NCBI GenBank assembly: GCA_946401755.1
Contig: CAMIVH010000007.1
Coordinates: 1 to 21,276, forward strand
Source: an uncultured Caryophanales bacterium
GTDB lineage: Bacteria; Bacillota_I; Bacilli_A; RFN20; CAG-826
Reading direction: 5' to 3'
DNA length: 21,276 bases
Positions 13,971 to 21,276 of the stretch are shown here, piece by piece; position 1 is the first letter of the stretch; each line of letters begins with the position of its first letter. The position numbers and the translations under genes are program-made. The notes under the pieces were generated by a model. It searched no databases. It had not been told where the DNA came from and was given only the letters and a program-made list of their open reading frames with translations.

Positions 13971-14002
13971 TTATTAAAAAGGCCCCGATTTCTCGAGGCC
14001 TT
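13971..14002 (-). terminator. Terminator of the M3 peptidase gene
   Basis: On the minus strand a 10-bp stem AAGGCCTCGA/TCGGGGCCTT (one T-G) with loop GAAA is followed by TTTTTAAT. It lies just past the peptidase stop at 14008. Confidence 0.93.
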
Positions 14003-14007
14003 AACTT

Positions 14008-15717
14008 TTACATCTTAGTGGTATCGAATCCTTTAAGAACTTTAGTTAATGGTTTAATGACCTTACGGATATTGCCATCAATGAATGGATTTCTTAAGTG
14101 ATTTCTTTCTAAGAGTTCTAAGAATGGATATTTACCACCCATCTTACAAAGCTTGATATATTTCTTCCATGTCTTTTCATGGTTCTTCATATTCTCAACA
14201 GCGAATTGGAAGGCCACTACTTGGGCTAAGGTGTAATCAATGTAATAGAATGGAGTACCGAAGATGTGGCTTTGTCTCATCCACCATGTACCTTTGTTTA
14301 AGGTTGGGCATTCATCGTACTTCTTGTGTGGAGTATAACGGGATTCGATTTCTTTATAAGCAGCGCATCTTTCGTCGTGTGTAGCGTTTGGATGTTCATA
14401 GACCCAGTGTTGGAATTCATCAATGGTAATACCATATGGTAAGAATTCAATGGAATCCGCAAGATGGGAATATTTATACTTTTCAGCATCTTTACCGAAG
14501 AAGCCATCCATATATGGCCAGGCAAAGAATTCCATACTCATAGAGTGGATTTCACAAGCTTCTAAGGTTGGGTTCATAAGTTCTGGAATTTTGATACCAC
14601 TACTTAGGTAAGCTTGGAAAGCGTGACCACCTTCATGGCATAAGACATTAACGTCACCAGATGTACCATTGAAGTTAGAGAAGATGAATGGAGATTTATA
14701 ATCTGGGAAGTATGTGCAATAGCCACCTGGGGCTTTGCCTTTTCTCGCTTCAAGATCCATAAGTTCGTATTTGACCATGAAGTCAAAGAATTCTTTACTT
14801 TCTTTACCTAAAGATGAATACATCTTTTGTGCTTGGTCAACGAGGTATTTTGGATCACCCGCTGGTTTTGGATTACCACTCTTGAACATTAAGTTGTAAT
14901 CATAGTATTGAGGTTTCTTAATACCAAGATTTTTCATTTGTTGTTTGTAGAGCTTGTTACAAACTGGGACAACTTCTCTAGCGATTTGTTCACGATAGAC
15001 TTTAACCATATCAGCGTTATAGTCGGTTCTACCTAAGTTATAGTAGCCTAATTCAATAAAGGACTTATAACCAAGTTTCTTAGCCATTGTGTCTCTTAAT
15101 TTGACTAATTCACCGTATATTTCACCGATACGTTGTTCGTGTTCGCCTAACCATTTATCCATGGCTTTAGCGGCGGCTCTTCTTGTTTCTCTATCACTAT
15201 CTTGTAAATATTTACCTAATTGTGAGAGATTTAATGTTTCGCCTCTGAATTCGATTTGTGCACTACCGAAGATTAAATCATATTCACTAGTGAGTTTGTT
15301 TTGTTTAGAAAGTTCAGGCATGATCTTTTCATCAAATGTCTTTAATGAGAGATCAAATTTCTTAAATAAGAATGAGCCAAACTTCTTTTCTAATTCTTTA
15401 CGATATGGAGCAGCGGCTAAAACTTTAAGGACGGCTTGACCATATTTAGAGAATGTTGGAGAAACTTCATCTAAGTATTCTTGTGCTTTAGCGTATTCTG
15501 GATTGGTTGTATCACATGAATATAAGACATAGATAACAGATACTTGAGTTTCAATTTCGCTATTGAATTTGTTGAGTTTTTTGATGATTTTGCTAGCTTC
15601 TTCAGCATTATTACAAGCTTTTAATTCGTTAACAAATTGTTCCATCTTTTTGATGAACTTTCTCATATTAGGAATCACGAGTTTGTAATCACTGAACTTG
15701 ATTGGTTCTTTTTTCAT
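14008..15717 (-). CDS. M3-family oligoendopeptidase (PepF-like, M3_not_pepF type)
   Basis: This cytoplasmic zinc metallopeptidase degrades short peptides. The 569-residue protein is all-helical in its N-terminal two thirds. It carries the HExxH zinc site as CHEGGHAFQAY (HEGGH at 361-365) and the third-ligand region EACEIHSMSMEF (about 386-397), with the substrate-binding FGTPFYYIDYTLAQ block further on. Motif details and length fit the TIGR02289-like subgroup rather than true PepF. No signal peptide is present, consistent with intracellular peptide turnover. AGAAGGAA precedes the ATG and a TATATA box lies about 20 bases upstream. It is a single-gene unit ended by a strong terminator. Confidence 0.94.
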   Translation of the reverse strand: MKKEPIKFSDYKLVIPNMRKFIKKMEQFVNELKACNNAEEASKIIKKLNKFNSEIETQVSVIYVLYSCDTTNPEYAKAQEYLDEVSPTFSKYGQAVLKVLAAAPYRKELEKKFGSFLFKKFDLSLKTFDEKIMPELSKQNKLTSEYDLIFGSAQIEFRGETLNLSQLGKYLQDSDRETRRAAAKAMDKWLGEHEQRIGEIYGELVKLRDTMAKKLGYKSFIELGYYNLGRTDYNADMVKVYREQIAREVVPVCNKLYKQQMKNLGIKKPQYYDYNLMFKSGNPKPAGDPKYLVDQAQKMYSSLGKESKEFFDFMVKYELMDLEARKGKAPGGYCTYFPDYKSPFIFSNFNGTSGDVNVLCHEGGHAFQAYLSSGIKIPELMNPTLEACEIHSMSMEFFAWPYMDGFFGKDAEKYKYSHLADSIEFLPYGITIDEFQHWVYEHPNATHDERCAAYKEIESRYTPHKKYDECPTLNKGTWWMRQSHIFGTPFYYIDYTLAQVVAFQFAVENMKNHEKTWKKYIKLCKMGGKYPFLELLERNHLRNPFIDGNIRKVIKPLTKVLKGFDTTKM

Positions 15718-15783
15718 ACTTTGTTCCTTCTTTCTTTTATATATACGAACGAGAATTAAACTTTTTAATTAATGATTGTTTTA

Positions 15784-15807
15784 ATAAAAAACAACCACTC
15801 GGTTGTT
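15784..15807 (-). terminator. Terminator of the LemA-like gene
   Basis: On the minus strand AACAACC-GAGT-GGTTGTT (15790-15807) is followed by TTTTTATT. It lies between the LemA-like stop and the peptidase promoter. Confidence 0.9.
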
Positions 15808-15856
15808 ATTTTATGAAAATCGATGAGTTTATACAAGAAAAACGCCTATTATCTCT

Positions 15857-16387
15857 TTACGAAATGATATCTTTTGTCTTTCTTTTCAATATCTTATAGA
15901 TATAACGCGTTAAGAAGAATGAAATCCAGAAGTTATATCCTAAGACATCAGCGTTATATAAAACTAGATGCTGACGGTAAATTTTTTCTTGTTCATCAAT
16001 GTTATTTGCAATCTCTTCAAATTCAGGGTCATTAGTGACCTTTTCGTTTTCTCTAGCAGCATATAAGAAATATTCAGAAAGAGAGGTTAATAAATTTCTA
16101 GCGTTTTTTGCCTCTTCTCCGTCTTGGTGTTCAATGGCTTTTAAATCGAAATTCGCTAAGTCTTCGACCTTTTTCTTTTCGAGCTTAACACCATGTTTAT
16201 TAAGCAAGGCTACTAGTTTATCGAGATTATCTTTTTTATTTGTGAGAATGAGGGATAAATCGTGATCGTGTTGTGAAAGAATTGATGAAAAAGAGATCAC
16301 AAAAATCACATCGAGAAGAACGAAAACTAGATATGTACCCACTAAAGCGATAGCGGTATTACGGAGAATAAGGAGAAATAATTCCAT
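15857..16387 (-). CDS. LemA-like membrane-anchored helical protein (divergent)
   Basis: LemA-family proteins are single-pass membrane proteins of unclear role with a helical-bundle domain. This 176-residue product has an N-terminal membrane segment (about 4-33). A helical stretch NKKDNLDKLVALLNKHGVKL follows, in the place of the LemA RxxLIPNLV region. A C-terminal block IYRQHLVLYNADVLGYNFWIS (about 136-156) resembles the LemA AR-x-YN-x-AV-x-YN-x-x-I signature. The strict LIPNLV motif is not present, so this is a divergent member or a look-alike. A TAGAAT -10 ends 6 bases before the ATG and no Shine-Dalgarno is visible. It is a single-gene unit with its own terminator, divergent from the next HAD gene. 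Confidence 0.6.
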   Translation of the reverse strand: MELFLLILRNTAIALVGTYLVFVLLDVIFVISFSSILSQHDHDLSLILTNKKDNLDKLVALLNKHGVKLEKKKVEDLANFDLKAIEHQDGEEAKNARNLLTSLSEYFLYAARENEKVTNDPEFEEIANNIDEQEKIYRQHLVLYNADVLGYNFWISFFLTRYIYKILKRKTKDIIS

Positions 16388-16429
16388 ACGAGAATTCTAG
16401 CACATTGTCTGTAGGTGAGATACATAAAG

Positions 16430-16458
16430 TTGACTAATATTATCATTTTTGAGATAAT
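16430..16458 (+). promoter_or_regulatory. Promoter of the PSP-like HAD gene
   Basis: TTGACT (16430-16435) and GATAAT (16453-16458) are separated by exactly 17 bp, the best -35/-10 pair in the window. The expected leader of about 13 bases contains AAAGGAGG. Confidence 0.85.
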
Positions 16459-16477
16459 ATTAAAGGAGGTTATAACT

Positions 16478-17308
16478 ATGGGCAAACCAATCGTTGCAAT
16501 TCTGTATGATTTTGATAAAACGTTATCTACGACTGATATGCAAAATTATACCTTTATTCCAAACCTCGGTATGACTCCTGATGAGTTCTGGGGTGAAACT
16601 GGAAAACTATCACAAAAATACGAAGTTGAAAGAATCCTTTCTTATATGTACTGCATGATTAAATTTGCAAAAGAAAAGGGCATTAAGATGACCAAAGAAT
16701 ACTTGCAAGAATGCGGTAAGGCAATTAAGTTCTATCCTGGTGTCACTACTTGGTTCAAACGTATTAACGACTATGCTTTAGAAAAGGGTATCATCGTCGA
16801 ACACTACTTAGTCTCAAGTGGTACCAAAGAAATCGTTGAAGGCTGTTCCATCGTTGATGAATTTAAGCAAATCTATGGCTGTGAATTCTTATATGATGAA
16901 AACGGTGAGGCTTGCTGGCCAAAGATGGCGATTAACTTCACACAAAAAACACAGTTCTTCTTCAGAATCGCTAAAGGTGCGATCAAAGCCACTGATGATG
17001 CAGGTGTTAATGAAAAGACACCTGATCACCGTGTCGAATATAAGAACATCATCTACGTTGGTGATGGAATGACTGATATTCCAAGTATGACTCTCGTTAA
17101 GAAAAACGGTGGTCATAGTATCGCCATTCATCCAAAGGATGATAAGGAAGTTGTTCAACAAATCTATGATGATAATCGTTGTGACTTCATTGTTGAAGCT
17201 GATTACAGTGCGAACGGTGAAATGGACAAGGTTGTCAAAATGTTAATCGATTTGATTTCCGCTCAAGAGAAATTGAAGAGAAAAGAAATCAGCTTAGCAA
17301 ATAAGTAA
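16478..17308 (+). CDS. HAD-superfamily phosphatase, phosphoserine-phosphatase-like
   Basis: The product is a predicted cytoplasmic Mg-dependent phosphatase; its substrate is unknown. The 276-residue protein shows motif I LYDFDKTLST (nucleophile Asp11, Asp13), motif II SSGT at 113-116, a Lys-containing helix near 153-170, and motif IV YVGDGMTDIPSM at 193-204. The cap inserted after motif I is helical (about 20-90), as in the PSP-like subclass. The ATG at 16478 has an ideal AAAGGAGG site; an open extension to 16415 would include the promoter and is rejected. It forms a single-gene unit with its own promoter and terminator. The DFDKT variant and the long region after motif II set it apart from SerB proper. 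Confidence 0.87.
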   Translation: MGKPIVAILYDFDKTLSTTDMQNYTFIPNLGMTPDEFWGETGKLSQKYEVERILSYMYCMIKFAKEKGIKMTKEYLQECGKAIKFYPGVTTWFKRINDYALEKGIIVEHYLVSSGTKEIVEGCSIVDEFKQIYGCEFLYDENGEACWPKMAINFTQKTQFFFRIAKGAIKATDDAGVNEKTPDHRVEYKNIIYVGDGMTDIPSMTLVKKNGGHSIAIHPKDDKEVVQQIYDDNRCDFIVEADYSANGEMDKVVKMLIDLISAQEKLKRKEISLANK

Positions 17309-17336
17309 GGTAGAGATAAACATCTACCTTTTCTTT
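17307..17336 (+). terminator. Terminator of the PSP-like HAD gene
   Basis: AAGGTAGA (17307-17314) pairs with TCTACCTT (17323-17330), followed by TTCTTTT. It begins at the last bases of the stop codon. Confidence 0.88.
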
Positions 17337-17374
17337 TACACTGGTGGTATCATTTTAGGTGATAGGTGTTTATT

Positions 17375-17746
17375 ATGAAGTATCAAGTCGGACAATTAGT
17401 TATAGGCAAAGTATATAATGTTAAGCCATATGCTCTTTTTATGTCTTTTGAAGATGGAGTAACTGGTTTATTACATATTTCAGAGATTTCTGATTCATTT
17501 ATTCGTGATATTGAAAAGTACGGATCTGTTGGGGATGAAATCAAAGTGAAGATTTTATCTATTGATAAAGATAACGGCTTTTTAAGGGTTTCTTATAAGC
17601 AAGTGCCACAAGAAGAAATGTATTCTAGTCACACTAATCAAAGAAGAATGCCCACCACTAGCGAAGATGAATTCTTGCCACTTAAAGAAAAATTAGATTC
17701 ATGGATTAAAGAAGCTTACGAGAATATTGAAAAAGGGGAGAATTGA
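17375..17746 (+). CDS. S1-domain RNA-binding protein (CvfD/YugI/GSP13-like)
   Basis: This small RNA-binding protein is probably ribosome-associated; homologues in Bacillota are known as general stress protein 13 or CvfD. The 123-residue product has one S1 OB-fold domain (about 1-75): YQVGQLVIGKVYNVKPYALF, then GVTGLLHISEISDSF, then VGDEIKVKILSIDKDNGFLRVSYK. A polar linker and a helical C-terminal segment follow. AGGTG lies upstream of the ATG; an in-frame GTG 9 bases earlier is less likely. The gene ends 1 base before the pgi start codon and contains the pgi ribosome binding site, so the two are translationally coupled. This pairing would link the protein to central metabolism gene expression. 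Confidence 0.87.
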   Translation: MKYQVGQLVIGKVYNVKPYALFMSFEDGVTGLLHISEISDSFIRDIEKYGSVGDEIKVKILSIDKDNGFLRVSYKQVPQEEMYSSHTNQRRMPTTSEDEFLPLKEKLDSWIKEAYENIEKGEN

Positions 17747-17747
17747 T

Positions 17748-19025
17748 ATGCTCGAATTAAGATTAAATAAGCTCATGACCGAAGATGTTTTAAAAGGTTA
17801 TGAACAAAAAGTTAAAGAAATTAACGAAGTTATTAAAAACAAAACAGGGGCTGGCAACGATTTCCTTGGTTGGGTTGATTGGCCAGTCAATTACGATAAA
17901 GAAGAATTAGCTAGAATCATTAAAGACGCAAAGTATGTAAGAGACAACTTTGATGTTTTAGTCGTCTGTGGTATCGGTGGTTCCTATTTAGGCGCTAGAA
18001 GCGCTTTAGAAGCCCTTAATGGCTTAAAGAGTTCAGATAAATTAGAAATCATTTTTATGGGCCAAACATTCTCACCAAATTATGTGGCTCAAGTGATGAA
18101 TTATCTCAAAGATAAGAACTTTGCGATTAACGTTATTTCTAAGAGTGGCACCACCACTGAAACAAGTATTTCTTTTAGATTCTTAAAAGAATTATTAGAG
18201 AAGAAAGTTGGTAAAGAAAAAGCTAGAAAAGCCATCTTTGCCACTACTGATAAAGAAAAAGGCGCTTTAAAAACATTGGCAACACAAGAAGGCTATGTCA
18301 CTTATGTCTTACCTGGTGATATCGGTGGTCGTTATAGTGTCTTTACCGCTGTTGGTACTTTCCCATTAGCGTGCGCTGGTATTGATGTTGAAGCGTTAAT
18401 TAAAGGTGCTAGAGACGCAAGAAGTGAAATCCAAGAAAAACCACTTAAGGATAACTTATGTTATCAATACGCCTCTATGAGGGACTATATGTACCGTCAT
18501 AATAAGCCAGTAGAAATGTATGTCACTTATGAACCTCAAATGAGTCAAATTAGTGAATGGCTTAAACAATTATTTGGTGAATCTGAAGGTAAAGAACATA
18601 AAGGCCTTTATCCAAGTAGCGCGACCTTCTCAACAGACTTACATTCTTTAGGTCAATATGTCCAAGAAGGTACACCATTATTATTTGAAACAATTATCAA
18701 TGTTTTAAATCCAAAAGATGACATTGTCATTCCACACGATAACGAGGACTTAGACGGTCTTAATTATTTAGAAGGTAAGAACTTAGCGTTCGTTAACCAA
18801 AAAGCCTTTGAGGGCACATTAAAGGCCCATGAAGACGGCGGTGTGCCATGTAATGTTATCTACTTAGATAAATTAGATGCTTATAACCTTGGTTACTTAT
18901 TCTATTTCTTTATGAGAGCGTGCGCGATGAGTGCTTATATGCTTGAGATCAACCCATTCAACCAACCAGGTGTTGAAGTTTATAAGAAGAATATGTTCCA
19001 CCTTTTAGGTAAAAAAGGTTACTAG
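17748..19025 (+). CDS. pgi: Glucose-6-phosphate isomerase
   Basis: This enzyme interconverts glucose 6-phosphate and fructose 6-phosphate at the head of glycolysis. The 425-residue protein is of the shorter Bacillota/archaeal-type SIS-domain class. It shows VVCGIGGSYLGARSALEAL (73-91), the phosphate-binding ISKSGTTTETS (130-140), DIGGRYSVFTAVGTFPLA (191-208) and a later QYVQEGT block with the catalytic Glu. AAAAGGGGAG lies 6 bases before the ATG at 17748. An in-frame upstream ATG (17727) overlaps the S1 gene and lacks a ribosome binding site. Together with the partial enolase and the phosphoglucomutase-type gene it supports sugar fermentation. Confidence 0.98.
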   Translation: MLELRLNKLMTEDVLKGYEQKVKEINEVIKNKTGAGNDFLGWVDWPVNYDKEELARIIKDAKYVRDNFDVLVVCGIGGSYLGARSALEALNGLKSSDKLEIIFMGQTFSPNYVAQVMNYLKDKNFAINVISKSGTTTETSISFRFLKELLEKKVGKEKARKAIFATTDKEKGALKTLATQEGYVTYVLPGDIGGRYSVFTAVGTFPLACAGIDVEALIKGARDARSEIQEKPLKDNLCYQYASMRDYMYRHNKPVEMYVTYEPQMSQISEWLKQLFGESEGKEHKGLYPSSATFSTDLHSLGQYVQEGTPLLFETIINVLNPKDDIVIPHDNEDLDGLNYLEGKNLAFVNQKAFEGTLKAHEDGGVPCNVIYLDKLDAYNLGYLFYFFMRACAMSAYMLEINPFNQPGVEVYKKNMFHLLGKKGY

Positions 19026-19054
19026 AAACTATCAATAGTTTATTGTAAGAAAAG

Positions 19055-19078
19055 TCGCTAGAAAATTAGCGATTTTTT
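19055..19078 (+). terminator. Terminator of pgi
   Basis: TCGCTA-GAAAAT-TAGCGA (19055-19072) is followed by six T, 30 bases after the pgi stop. Confidence 0.92.
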
Positions 19079-19080
19079 GA

Positions 19081-19110
19081 TTGACTATATTTATATATAA
19101 GTGATATATT
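19081..19110 (+). promoter_or_regulatory. Promoter of the five-tRNA operon
   Basis: TTGACT (19081-19086) is followed after 18 bp by TATATT (19105-19110), preceded by TGA, forming an extended -10. The start is expected about 14 bases before tRNA-Val. Confidence 0.75.
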
Positions 19111-19130
19111 ATTTAGGCGCATTGTTAATC

Positions 19131-19206
19131 GGATGCTTAGCTCAGCTGGGAGAGCATCACCCTTACAAGGTGGGGGTCGGCGGTTCGAGCCCGTCAGCAT
19201 CCACCA
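19131..19206 (+). tRNA. tRNA-Val(TAC)
   Basis: The acceptor GGATGCT pairs with AGCATCC (19196-19202), with discriminator A and encoded CCA. Anticodon loop CTTACAA gives TAC. First gene of the tRNA operon. Confidence 0.97.
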
Positions 19207-19234
19207 GAAAGTGCGCTAAAACCCATCAGTAGAT

Positions 19235-19320
19235 GGGAGGGTAGCGAAGAGGCTAAACGCGGCAGACTGTAAATCTGCTACCTACTGGTTTCGGCAGTTC
19301 GAATCTGCCCCCTCCCACCA
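19235..19320 (+). tRNA. tRNA-Tyr(GTA)
   Basis: The acceptor GGGAGGG pairs with CCCTCCC (19310-19316), with discriminator A and encoded CCA. The anticodon arm GCAGA/TCTGC with loop CTGTAAA gives GTA. A long variable arm is present, as expected for bacterial tyrosine tRNA. Confidence 0.97.
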
Positions 19321-19331
19321 TAAAGGTTTGT

Positions 19332-19407
19332 TGGGGTGTAGCCAAGCGGTAAGGCAACAGACTTTGACTCTGTCATCTCACTGGTTCGATCCCAGTCACC
19401 CCAGCCA
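19332..19407 (+). tRNA. tRNA-Gln(TTG)
   Basis: The acceptor TGGGGTG pairs with CACCCCA (19397-19403), with discriminator G and encoded CCA. The anticodon arm ACAGA/TCTGT with loop CTTTGAC gives TTG. The first pair U1-A72 is typical of glutamine tRNA. Confidence 0.97.
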
Positions 19408-19414
19408 TAAACTT

Positions 19415-19490
19415 CACTCTCTAGCTCAGCCGGTAGAGCACTTGACTTTTAATCAAGGGGTCTGGAGTTCGATTCTCCAGAGAGTGACCA
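19415..19490 (+). tRNA. tRNA-Lys(TTT)
   Basis: The acceptor CACTCTC pairs with GAGAGTG (19480-19486), with discriminator A and encoded CCA. The anticodon arm CTTGA/TCAAG with loop CTTTTAA gives TTT. Confidence 0.97.
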
Positions 19491-19497
19491 TCTTGAT

Positions 19498-19584
19498 GCC
19501 CAGGTGGCGGAATAGGTAGACGCACAGGACTTAAAATCCTGCGGTAGCGATACCGTACCGGTTCGATTCCGGTCCCGGGCACCA
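19498..19584 (+). tRNA. tRNA-Leu(TAA)
   Basis: The acceptor GCCCAGG faces CCCGGGC (19574-19580), with discriminator A and encoded CCA. Six of seven pairs are Watson-Crick and the fifth is an A-C mismatch. The anticodon arm CAGGA/TCCTG with loop CTTAAAA gives TAA. The long variable arm and T arm ACCGG/CCGGT are intact, so the gene looks functional. Confidence 0.96.
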
Positions 19585-19589
19585 ACTTA

Positions 19590-19621
19590 AAAAAATACCG
19601 ACTCGTTTGAGTCGGTTTTTC
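19590..19621. terminator. Bidirectional terminator between tRNA operon and lipoprotein gene
   Basis: ACCGACTC-GTTT-GAGTCGGT (19597-19616) has an A/T-rich run on both sides and serves the tRNA operon (plus) and the convergent lipoprotein gene (minus). Confidence 0.92.
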
Positions 19622-19629
19622 TTTGCTTT

Positions 19630-20427
19630 TTAATCTAAATATTCAATCGTTGCAGTTGCTACTGCATCAAAGGTGCCTTTATATTGTTTAGGTTCTTCGT
19701 GGCTAATGTTGTTAGCAGTATAGGTACCATCAATATATGTATGTTCTCTATATAAAATGGTTTGGCAATATCCGTTTTGATCGAAAGTTCTCTCATATTC
19801 TTCGTAGCTCAAATATGTTCCTTCGATGCTTGCATTGGCGGGATCGTTTCCTGCATAAACCATCCACATATTAAATGGATTTACTTTTAAACTCTCATGA
19901 AAGATATTCCAGCCAGGTTGGGCTTCTCTTGCGGCATTATTTCTTTTTTCTTTATGATAAGAAAGCCAATCATTAATAGTAATATAGATACCGCTTGTAA
20001 AATTACCAGAAAAACTAGTGGTTGATTGACCAGAGATAACCTTAAGATCTCCTGCACTGTTATTTCTTGATTCTAAAACTAAGTCGGTAACTGTTTGGCC
20101 CTCTGGTAAAGAATCCCTATTTCTAAAAGTAGCATTAGGAACCGATCCTTCCAAAGTCTCCACGATATGGTAACTAATTCTAATTTTCTTATTATTAGTT
20201 TGCTCTTCTAATTTATTAACTGCTTCGGTAAACGCTTCAAGAGTTACGCCTTCTTCTTTTGATGGAATAGCAGTAGCGTTACTAGACGTTGATGAAGAAA
20301 TAGCGCTTGAATCACTATTAGATATAGAGCTGCTTGTTATAGAACTGCTTGTTGTTTCATTAACGGAACAACCCGCTAAGAGAAAAACTAACGAAAAACA
20401 AAATGCATATTTATTAATTGTTTTCAT
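19630..20427 (-). CDS. Hypothetical lipoprotein with Ser-rich linker
   Basis: The 265-residue protein belongs to no family I can name. The first 20 residues are a lipoprotein signal (hydrophobic core 7-17, lipobox LAGC with Cys20). A low-complexity Ser/Thr/Asn linker (about 25-55) follows, which would hold the globular part away from the membrane. The globular part (about 60-265) has no recognised motif; it is polar, rich in Tyr, Asn and Glu, and probably mixed alpha/beta. GAGGTAAAAG lies upstream of the ATG and TATAAT lies 19 bases away, giving a short leader with a usable ribosome binding site. It is a single-gene unit convergent with the tRNA operon. Confidence 0.85.
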   Translation of the reverse strand: MKTINKYAFCFSLVFLLAGCSVNETTSSSITSSSISNSDSSAISSSTSSNATAIPSKEEGVTLEAFTEAVNKLEEQTNNKKIRISYHIVETLEGSVPNATFRNRDSLPEGQTVTDLVLESRNNSAGDLKVISGQSTTSFSGNFTSGIYITINDWLSYHKEKRNNAAREAQPGWNIFHESLKVNPFNMWMVYAGNDPANASIEGTYLSYEEYERTFDQNGYCQTILYREHTYIDGTYTANNISHEEPKQYKGTFDAVATATIEYLD

Positions 20428-20540
20428 GTTCTTTTACCTCGCACTTATTATACTGCGTTTTTTCTTGATGATTTCAATATTTTTAGTAAAATTATGAATT
20501 ATTTATTCTTTTTAATAATATATAAAGGATATATAGATAA

Positions 20541-20569
20541 CAAAAAACTCCTGATTTTGCTCAGGAGTT
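20541..20569 (-). terminator. Terminator of enolase gene
   Basis: On the minus strand the 9-bp stem AACTCCTGA/TCAGGAGTT (20546-20569) is followed by a T run. It lies just past the eno stop at 20591. Confidence 0.93.
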
Positions 20570-20590
20570 AATTTGTTAATGTAGAATCAA

Positions 20591-21276
20591 TTACTTTTGA
20601 TTTTTGAAGGCCTTTAAGCCGAGGTATTGAGCTTCGTCGCCTAATTCTTCTTCAATTCTTAATAATTGGTTGTATTTGGCCATACGGTCTGTTCTAGAGG
20701 CAGAACCGGTTTTGATTTGACCAGCGTTAACCGCGACGGCTAAGTCAGCGATTGTGACGTCTTCTGTTTCACCAGAACGGTGGGAAACCATTGTGGTGTA
20801 GGCGTTTGTTTGCGCTAAACGGATAGCGTCTAATGTTTCGGTTAATGTACCGATTTGGTTAACTTTAATTAAGATGGAGTTAGCAACGTTGTTATCGATA
20901 CCTTTTCTTAAGAAGGCAGGATTTGTAACGAATAAGTCGTCACCAACGAGTTGGATTTTGCCACCGAGTTCTTTTGTGAGTTCGGCCCAACCTTCCCAGT
21001 CAGATTCCGCTAAACCATCTTCGATGGTGATGATGGCTGGGTGATCTTTGACTAACTTTTGTAAGTAAGCAATGAAGCCCTTGCTATCATAGGAACCTTC
21101 ACCGGATTTGCTTAATGTATATGTCTTTGTATCGGCATCATAGAATTCGGAAGAGGCAACGTCCATACCTAAGAAGATTTGTTTGCCAACTTCGTAACCA
21201 GCATTTTTAATAGCTTCTTCAATTAATTCTAATGGTTCTTCGTTACCATTCTTGCAGGATGGAGCGAAACCACCTT
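20591..21276 (-). CDS. eno: Enolase, N-terminus cut by window edge
   Basis: Enolase converts 2-phosphoglycerate to phosphoenolpyruvate in glycolysis. The visible 228 residues are the C-terminal TIM-barrel part. They start at GGFAPSC, the end of the GDEGGFAP motif. Then come the Mg ligands in LGMDVASSEF, ITIEDGLAESDWEGW and LVGDDLFVTNP, the catalytic Lys region SILIKVNQIGTLTETLDA, and the SHRSGETED loop with later KTGSASRTDRMAKYNQLLRIEEEL. The frame is open to the right edge, so the first half of the gene lies outside. A Met within the visible part (21166) is internal, not the start. Confidence 0.97.
   Translation of the reverse strand, partial: GGFAPSCKNGNEEPLELIEEAIKNAGYEVGKQIFLGMDVASSEFYDADTKTYTLSKSGEGSYDSKGFIAYLQKLVKDHPAIITIEDGLAESDWEGWAELTKELGGKIQLVGDDLFVTNPAFLRKGIDNNVANSILIKVNQIGTLTETLDAIRLAQTNAYTTMVSHRSGETEDVTIADLAVAVNAGQIKTGSASRTDRMAKYNQLLRIEEELGDEAQYLGLKAFKNQK

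Noticed and set aside
19328..19519. Plus-strand open frame across tRNA-Gln, tRNA-Lys and the start of tRNA-Leu
   Set aside because: It lies wholly over three intact tRNA genes and has no ribosome binding site.
1..21276. UGA=Trp genetic code (Mycoplasma type)
   Set aside because: Conserved Trp positions use TGG and several genes end at TGA exactly where the family ends, so the standard code applies.
1..21276. Insertion sequences, prophage genes, CRISPR arrays or toxin-antitoxin pairs
   Set aside because: No transposase, integrase, phage, Cas or toxin-antitoxin motif and no direct-repeat array was recognised on either strand.

Overview
The window is a chromosomal stretch of a low-GC, Gram-positive-type bacterium. 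Most TATAAT-like -10 boxes are well formed, many genes have AGGAGG-like ribosome binding sites, and CCA is encoded in every tRNA. Several genes stop at TGA (the glycosyltransferase and the S1 protein, for example) and Trp is encoded by TGG, so the code is standard (table 11) and not the UGA=Trp code of Mycoplasma. The gene set (long-form HPF, MgtE, M3 peptidase, PduL, TSCPD protein, Ser-rich lipoproteins, SAM-I riboswitch) fits an uncultured Bacillota/Bacilli lineage close to Erysipelotrichales, RF39 or Acholeplasma-like groups. That placement is inference.

Layout. Positions 1-2124 (minus) hold a partial phosphoglucomutase-type enzyme, translationally coupled behind an RluA-family pseudouridine synthase. 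A tRNA-Ser(GGA) follows at 2218. From 2345 to 5369 (minus) come a secreted SGNH/sialate-esterase-like lipoprotein and a three-gene operon: a Cof-type HAD phosphatase, an unknown helical protein and an unknown two-helix membrane protein. Next is hpf, then metK with a SAM-I riboswitch leader, then pduL with a TSCPD-domain gene. From 8468 (plus) runs mgtE-gtrA, followed by a surface-glycan-like cluster: a GT2-GtrA fusion, a NAGPA-type phosphodiester glycosidase and a small membrane protein. A second small membrane protein and tRNA-Leu(GAG) come next. The minus strand then carries an M3 peptidase and a LemA-like protein. The plus strand carries a PSP-like HAD phosphatase, an S1-domain RNA-binding protein with pgi, and a five-tRNA operon (Val, Tyr, Gln, Lys, Leu). 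The window closes on the minus strand with a Ser-rich lipoprotein and the C-terminal half of enolase.

How it works together. Much of the window is core metabolism (sugar-phosphate interconversion, glycolysis, SAM synthesis, acetyl-phosphate formation) and translation (tRNAs, pseudouridylation, ribosome hibernation). Small envelope loci lie between these genes. Rho-independent terminators separate nearly every unit, and no mobile element, CRISPR array or phage gene was seen. No gene-free stretch exceeds 300 bases apart from the tRNA-filled region 19026-19629.

The most interesting element is the metK leader. It has the full set of SAM-I ligand-contact bases but a short P2 without the usual kink-turn. 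It also has a readable antiterminator/terminator switch.
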